DNA of 64,000 nt from CAVOXO01 sp963700425 (lineage in GTDB: Bacteria; Actinomycetota; Acidimicrobiia; Acidimicrobiales; Microtrichaceae). The DNA lies in assembly GCA_963700425.1 (NCBI GenBank), contig CAVOXO010000001.1, positions 1-64,000 of the forward strand, in the 5' to 3' direction. The translations under genes and the position numbers were made by a program. Under the pieces are notes generated by a model that saw nothing but the letters and a program-made list of their open reading frames with translations, had not been told where the DNA came from and ran no database searches. Positions 59,320 through 64,000 of the stretch are shown one piece after another. Every line of letters begins with the position of its first letter. The stretch's first letter is position 1.

Positions 59320-60326
59320 TGGATTGGAAACACATCTTCGTTCAGACCGCTGTCGGCCTCGATCGGTCCGCAGATCATCGTGTACATCATGGCGGCGCAG
59401 GGACTCAACATCCACTACGGGTACACCGGTCTGTTCAACTTCGGCCAGGCCGGGTTCATGGCGGTCGGGGCCTACGGTCTCGCCATCACGTCAGCCTCCG
59501 AAACCTCGGGTGGCTACGGGAAATCGATGTGGCTGGGTCTGCTCGTCGGCATCGCGGCCGCGGTCGTGCTCGCCCTGCTGATGGGCATCCCGACCCTTCG
59601 GCTACGTGGCGACTACCTGGCCATCGTCACGATCGCGTCGTCGGAGATCATCCGATTGGTACTTCGATCCGAGCGATTCGAGGACTTCGCAGGGGGCAAC
59701 TCCGGAATCAGCGGGTTCGGCCAGGGCTTCTACGACGCCAGTCCGTTTCGTGACGGGAAACGCTACGAGTGGGGCCCGTTCAGCTACAGCGGCAAGAACC
59801 TCTGGGTCATGGTCGTCGGCTGGTCCGTGGTGTTCCTGTTCGCGCTTGCTCACCTTCGTGCTGATGCGCAGTCCGTGGGGCCGGGTGATCCGCGGCAATA
59901 CGGGAGAACGAGGACGCGGTGCGCTCCCTGGGCAAGAACGTGCAGGCCTACAAGATGCAGTCGTTCATCCTCGGCGGCATCATGGGCGCCGCGGGCGGCA
60001 TGGTCTTCGCGGTCTACAAGATCCTGGCGGTTCCCGACGACTACGTCACCCGAACCACCTTCATCGCGTACGCCGCGCTCATTCTCGGAGGTGCGGCCAC
60101 GACGTGGGGCCCGGTGATCGGCGGGGTCATCTGGTACGCGGTCTTCGCATTCATGCAGAATCTCGTCTCCGAGATGGTGTCCACCGGGGTGTTCCCCGAC
60201 GACCTCGCGGGCGACGCGAAGGTCCTGCCGTTCGTGTTCCTGGGTGTGGCCCTGATGCTGATGGTGATCTTCCGCCCCCAGGGAATCCTCGGGAACAGGC
60301 GGGAGGTGGAACTCGATGCCATCTGA
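59319..60326 (+). pseudogene. livM: Branched-chain amino acid type ABC permease (LivM), frameshifted
   Basis: ATG 59319 overlaps the livH stop. Blocks: MAAQGLNIHYGYTGLFNFGQ, AGFMAVGAYGLAITSA, GIPTLRLRGDYLAIVTIASS, then RSPWGRVIRAIRENEDAVRS (the coupling loop that contacts the ATPases; spans shifts) and LGKNVQAYKMQSFILGGIMG. It ends FRPQGILGNRREVELDAI. Shifts near 59,355, 59,845 and 59,905. About 335 residues. Partner of LivH in the inner membrane. Confidence 0.9.
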
Positions 60327-61258
60327 CGCGCCTGCGCCACCGGCGCGCACCGACACCGGTCCCGAACCGCTTCAGGCGCTCGACCGCACCGTGGGCGTTG
60401 CCAAGCCCGACGCCATTCTGGTGGCTGACAACGTCGTTCGACGGTTCGGTGGCGTCACCGCGGTCGACGTGGATCATGTCGAGTTCCAACGTGGGGCGAT
60501 CACCGCGCTCATCGGCCCGAACGGCGCGGGAAAGACCACCTTCTTCAACGTGCTGTCCGGATTCGATCAGCCCCAGTCGGGATCGTGGACGTTCAACGGT
60601 CGCGAACTGCGCGGGGTCTCGTCGTTCAAGGTGGCCCGCCGGGGACTCGTCCGGACCTTCCAGCTGACCAAGTCGCTGACGAAACTGTCGGTGCTGGAGA
60701 ACATGCGGCTGGGTGCGGTCGATCAGCGCGGCGAGCGGTTCCTCTCGGCGCTGGTGCCGCCGCTGTGGACCTCTCAGGAGCGCTCCATCACCGAGAGGGC
60801 CGACGCGCTGCTCGAGCGGTTCCAGCTCGACTCGTCTGCGCGAGGACTTCGCGGGGTCGCTCTCGGGCGGCCAGCGCAAGCTTCTCGAGATGGCCCGGGC
60901 CCTGATGACCGAACCCGAGCTCATCATGTTGGACGAGCCCATGGCGGGAGTGAACCCGGCGTTGAAGCAGTCCCTGCTCGAGCACGTCAAGACCCTCCGC
61001 GACGAGGGTCGTACCGTGGTCTTCGTCGAACACGACATGGACATGGTCTTCGACATGTCCGACTGGGTGGTGGTGATGGCGGAGGGGCGCATCATCGCCG
61101 AAGGCACCCCGGCCGACATCGGGGCCAACGACGCGGTGATCGACGCCTACCTCGGGGCCCATCACGATTCCGTACTGAACCCCGAGATCGCCCACGAGGA
61201 ATCGGACGACGACGGTGCGGTGGGATCCGCCGATGACGAGGGACATGACAATGGCTGA
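60316..61258 (+). pseudogene. livG: Branched-chain amino acid type ABC ATPase (LivG), one frameshift
   Basis: ATG 60316 overlaps livM. Walker A ITALIGPNGAGKTTFFNVLS, Q-loop region RGLVRTFQLTKSLTKLSVLE, ABC signature GSLSGGQRKLLEMARALM, Walker B LIMLDEPMAGVNP and switch His VVFVEHDMDMVFDMSDWVVV. One base is off near 60,838, just before the signature. It has an N-terminal extension of ~30 residues and an acidic C-terminal tail (EESDDDGAVGSADDEGHDNG) that overlaps the livF start. Confidence 0.92.
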
Positions 61259-62018
61259 CGACGAGTCCGACATCGATGAATCGGCGACCCCGCTGCTGAC
61301 CGCGGAGGACATCGTGGCGGGCTACGTCCCCGAGGTGAACATCCTCAACGGCTGTTCCCTCGAGCTGTACGAGCGCGAGATGGTGGGGATCATCGGCCCG
61401 AACGGTGCGGGCAAGTCCACGTTCCTCAAGGCGCTCTTCGGCCTCATCCCGATTCGCTCCGGTGAGGTGACACTTCGTGGGGATCCGATCACGGGCCTGC
61501 CCGCCCACGAACTGGTCACCAAGGGTGTCGGGTTCGTCCCCCAGACCGAGAACGTGTTCCAGACGCTCAGCGTCAAGGAGAACATGGAGATGGGGGCGTT
61601 CCTGCGTCCCGATCTCGTCTCCGAACGATTCGACGTGGTCTGCGAGCTGTTTCCCCGTCTCGGCGAACGCGCCAACCAGTCCGCGGGCTCACTGTCGGGT
61701 GGCGAGCGGCAGATGGTCGCCATGGGGCGGGCTCTGATGATGGACCCGTCGGTGTTGTTGCTGGACGAGCCGTCGGCAGGCCTGTCGCCCGCTTTCCAGG
61801 ACGATGTCTTCATCAACTGCCGCCGCATCAACAAGGTGGGTGTGTCGATCGTGATCGTCGAACAGAACGCGGCCCGGGCGCTTCAGGTCTGTGACCGGGC
61901 GTTCGTCCTCGATCAGGGGACGAACGCCTACTCGGGCACGGGCCAGGAGCTGCTCAACGACCCCAAGGTGATCGAGCTGTACCTCGGTACCCTTGCCCAC
62001 GCCCGCCGAGGGAGCTGA
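61251..62018 (+). CDS. livF: Branched-chain amino acid type ABC ATPase (LivF)
   Basis: ATG 61251 (MADDESDIDESATP) with GAGGGA upstream is preferred to the longer frame from 61215. 255 residues: Walker A EMVGIIGPNGAGKSTFLKAL, GVGFVPQTENVFQTLSVKEN (Q loop), SAGSLSGGERQMVAMGRALM (signature), VLLLDEPSAGLSP (Walker B) and VSIVIVEQNAARALQVCDRA (switch region, Gln in place of His after VE, as is usual for LivF: VEQN). It closes the operon ahead of a hairpin terminator. Confidence 0.95.
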   Translation: MADDESDIDESATPLLTAEDIVAGYVPEVNILNGCSLELYEREMVGIIGPNGAGKSTFLKALFGLIPIRSGEVTLRGDPITGLPAHELVTKGVGFVPQTENVFQTLSVKENMEMGAFLRPDLVSERFDVVCELFPRLGERANQSAGSLSGGERQMVAMGRALMMDPSVLLLDEPSAGLSPAFQDDVFINCRRINKVGVSIVIVEQNAARALQVCDRAFVLDQGTNAYSGTGQELLNDPKVIELYLGTLAHARRGS

Positions 62019-62071
62019 GCACTCCCGCCCATCGTCGGGCGGCTCCCGTCCGGCACGGCCGAGGACGCGAA

Positions 62072-62099
62072 CGGGGCCGGACCCGAAGGTCCGACCCCG
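62072..62099. terminator. Probable bidirectional hairpin terminator between livF and the binding-protein gene
   Basis: CGGGGCCGGACC (62072-62083) and GGTCCGACCCCG (62088-62099) pair over 12 positions with one mismatch around a CGAA loop. No U-run follows, as is common for GC-rich actinobacterial terminators. It sits between two convergent genes, 54 bases after livF and 25 before the end of the binding-protein gene. Confidence 0.65.
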
Positions 62100-62123
62100 C
62101 TGGTCACCCGTGCCTGGTGGTGG

Positions 62124-63488
62124 TCAGGAACCGGCTTCGAAGTTCTCCGCCAGGGCGTTGCCCATGTTGCCGTCCACGCCGTAGACGGTGGAGAGATCGA
62201 CTCCCTGCTCGGCCATGCGGGCGAGGATCTTCGATGACTCGTCGAACCCGATCAACACGATGGCATCGGCCCCGGCGTCCTTGGCCGCTGAAACCTCGGC
62301 GCTGTAGTCCGCAGCCTTCGGGTCGTAGATCTTGACCCCGTCGACCGTCGCGCCACCGGCTTCGAGACTCGCCTGGAGATCCTCGGCGAGCCCGGTTCCG
62401 TAGTCGTCGTTCAGCGCCAGGATGTACACGCTGGAGTTGCCGTCGGCGATGATGACGTCGGCGAGGACCTGGCCCTGAAGGATGTCCGAGGGAGCGTTGC
62501 GGAAGTACAGCGCCTTGTCGTCGTAGGTCGACAGCTTCTTCGACGTGTTCGCCGGCGAGAACATCACGACGCCGGCGTTGACCACCTGATCGATGACCGA
62601 CAGGGTCACCGACGACGAGGCGGCACCGATGATGACGTCGACGTTCTTACCGAGGAGCGACTCCACGGTGGTGGGCGCCACGCCGTTCTCGGTGTCGCCG
62701 GAGTCGCCCTCTTCGTGGACGACCGGTTGACCGAGAACGCCTCCGGCGGCGTTCATCTCCTCGACGGCGAGGTTGACACCGGCGAATTCGGGCGGGCCGA
62801 GGAATGCGAGCGAACCCGTGACCGGCAGCAGCGATCCGATGACGAGGGCTCCGTCACCCTCGCGGGTGCCCACGCTGTCCTGCTGAGGCACGTCGGCCGA
62901 TTCGGGGGCGTTGGACGCCACGAACGTCGTCTTGTCGTTGTCGATGCACTCGCTGAGGGGATCGTTGCCGGCCTCGGCCCGCTGGGCGTTGAGCTCGTCG
63001 CAGTTCGTGCCGAACTCGAGGATCCCGTAGGAGGCCTGCGTCGGCTCGCCGTTGCCCGAGAACTCGAGAGGACCGGAGGCCCCGTCGTAGTCGATGTCCT
63101 CACCGGCTGCGATCAGGTCCTTGCACTCCTGGAAGGTCGTGCACTTGGTGCCGTCGCGGGTGATTCCGTTGATCTTGTCGGCGTAGGCCACTCCGTCGGT
63201 CTGGGCCTCCTCGATGGCAAGTCCGGTGATGATGGCTGCGTCGTAGGACTCGGGGCCGTAGTTGAAGTCGACCAGCTCGGGATCGATCTCGAGCATCCGG
63301 GCCTTGAAGTCGTCGTTGAGATCGACGAGCGGCGTGGTCCCCTTCATGCCGGACAGGCTGGCGGACGTTCCGGAGTCACCGGAATCTCCTGAATCGGAAC
63401 TCTCGTCGTCACTCCCGCAGGCGGTTGCGACGAGTCCGATCGACATGATGATGGCGACTGTGCTCGCCACCCAACGTCTGGTCGACAT
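62124..63488 (-). CDS. ABC transporter substrate-binding lipoprotein, LivK-like, with circularly permuted lobes
   Basis: ATG 63488 with GGGAG upstream. A lipoprotein signal (STVAIIMSIGLVATACGSDD, lipobox VATAC) and a Ser/Asp-rich linker are followed by what is normally the C-terminal part of LivK proteins: GMKGTTPLVDLNDDFKARML, VDFNYGPESYDAAIITGLAI, CTTFQECKDLIAAGEDIDYD and GASGPLEFSGNGEPTQASYG. A linker (residues ~165-220) leads to the normal N-terminal part: DGALVIGSLLPVTGSLAFLG, EFAGVNLAVEEMNAAGGVLG, DVIIGAASSSVTLSVIDQVV, VVMFSPANTSKKLSTYDDKA, VLIGFDESSKIL and GVDGNMGNALAENFEAGS, where it stops. 454 residues, one intact frame. It should bind an amino acid or similar solute for the convergent livHMGF system. 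Confidence 0.85.
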   Translation of the reverse strand: MSTRRWVASTVAIIMSIGLVATACGSDDESSDSGDSGDSGTSASLSGMKGTTPLVDLNDDFKARMLEIDPELVDFNYGPESYDAAIITGLAIEEAQTDGVAYADKINGITRDGTKCTTFQECKDLIAAGEDIDYDGASGPLEFSGNGEPTQASYGILEFGTNCDELNAQRAEAGNDPLSECIDNDKTTFVASNAPESADVPQQDSVGTREGDGALVIGSLLPVTGSLAFLGPPEFAGVNLAVEEMNAAGGVLGQPVVHEEGDSGDTENGVAPTTVESLLGKNVDVIIGAASSSVTLSVIDQVVNAGVVMFSPANTSKKLSTYDDKALYFRNAPSDILQGQVLADVIIADGNSSVYILALNDDYGTGLAEDLQASLEAGGATVDGVKIYDPKAADYSAEVSAAKDAGADAIVLIGFDESSKILARMAEQGVDLSTVYGVDGNMGNALAENFEAGS

Positions 63489-63552
63489 GATTCTCCCTTT
63501 CATGCCCGGAGGATCCGGGAGCTGCGATGCCGACACACTAGTGAGATATCCG

Positions 63553-64000
63553 TCACAAGGGGCGGTTTCGCGTGGGCGGACCGTCGGTCGCCAGAAGTTG
63601 CTCCATGAGGACGACGTCGAGCCACTGCCCGAACTTTCTCCCGACCTCGCGCTCGAGACCCACCTCCTCGAATCCAGCGGCCCGGTGGAGTGCCAGCGAG
63701 GCGTCGTGGCCCCCCACGATACGGGCGAAGATCGCGTGGAATCCGTGGTCCCGGGCCCGGTCGACGAGCTCGTCGAGGAGCGCTCTCCCCAACCCCCGTC
63801 CGAGATGACGGTGGTCGATGTAGATCGAGTCCTCGACGCTGGTGGAGTACGCGGGGCGGTCGCGATAGGGCGAGAGTGAGCCGTAGCCCACGACCTGCCC
63901 GTCGAGCTCCGCCACGATCACGACGTGGGCTCCGGACCGTCGTGCGATCCAGTCCCGCTGCTCGTCGAGGGAACGGGGAACCAGATCGAAGGTGGCGGTG
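63553..64000 (-). CDS. GNAT-family N-acetyltransferase (phosphinothricin acetyltransferase-like), 5' end outside the window
   Basis: The frame is open from the right edge (DLVPRSLDEQRDWIARRSGA) to 63553. Acetyl-CoA fold: VIVAELDGQVVGYGSLSPYR, VEDSIYIDHRHLGRGLGRAL (the R/QxxGxG/A pyrophosphate loop), FHAIFARIVGGHDASLALHR and AAGFEEVGLEREVGRKFGQW with LDVVLMEQLL. The order resembles PAT/Bar-type acetyltransferases, which modify small amines. About 148 residues are visible. N-terminus missing. Confidence 0.85.
   Translation of the reverse strand, partial: TATFDLVPRSLDEQRDWIARRSGAHVVIVAELDGQVVGYGSLSPYRDRPAYSTSVEDSIYIDHRHLGRGLGRALLDELVDRARDHGFHAIFARIVGGHDASLALHRAAGFEEVGLEREVGRKFGQWLDVVLMEQLLATDGPPTRNRPL

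Overview
The window joins two unrelated kinds of DNA. Bases 1 to about 11,435 look planctomycete-like. They carry signal-peptide-bearing carbohydrate-active proteins (DUF4038, DUF5060, right-handed beta-helix, DUF1080, an esterase-type hydrolase, an FG-GAP/propeller protein), moderate GC, ATG starts with GGAG ribosome sites, and two copies of a palindromic intergenic repeat. From about 11,435 to 64,000 the DNA is high-GC with many GTG starts and ATGA/GTGA stop-start overlaps, a mycothiol-type DinB protein, liv and nuo operons: most like an actinobacterium of the Acidimicrobiia type. A propeller gene and a GT4 glycosyltransferase gene are both cut at the join, so the contig is probably a metagenomic chimera. 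Single-base frameshifts occur throughout and cluster at 22-26, 31-33 and 53-57 kb. They look like sequence errors, so most 'pseudogene' calls here mean 'broken in this sequence', not decayed in the cell.

11.4-37.0 kb is a surface-glycan locus. It holds a GT4 fragment, a Rieske oxygenase, three paralogous membrane proteins that fuse an SxtJ-like membrane region to an SGNH hydrolase, the ADP-heptose pathway (gmhB, gmhA, hldE, hldD), a GT9 heptosyltransferase, two NodU/SxtI-type O-carbamoyltransferases each with a tiny DUF5989/SxtK-like membrane protein, a GT2, a radical SAM/SPASM protein, a DUF3105 protein and three paralogous GT-C membrane glycosyltransferases. Read together, this suggests a heptose-containing cell-surface polymer that is carbamoylated and perhaps acylated or deacylated. 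The repeated carbamoyltransferase / DUF5989 / SxtJ-SGNH cassette is the best candidate for an undescribed system.

37.1-48.6 kb is an 11-gene complex I operon, nuoABCDHIJKLMN. It has no nuoE, nuoF or nuoG, and no room for them. A MidA/NDUFAF7-type methyltransferase, a family known as a complex I assembly factor, follows directly. NuoL carries an unusual acidic insertion.

48.6-57.7 kb is housekeeping: a GT2, an orphan ParA, an M20 amidohydrolase, an Lrp regulator divergent from a LysE exporter, a mycothiol-dependent DinB-like protein, acetyl-CoA synthetase, a HAD phosphatase, an HtpX-like protease and YajQ. Then come tRNA-Tyr(GTA) and a branched-chain amino acid type ABC operon (livH-livM-livG-livF). 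LivH is fused at its N-terminus to a secreted Ig-like domain. The convergent gene encodes the binding protein, and its two lobes are in swapped order (apparent circular permutation). A GNAT acetyltransferase runs off the right edge.
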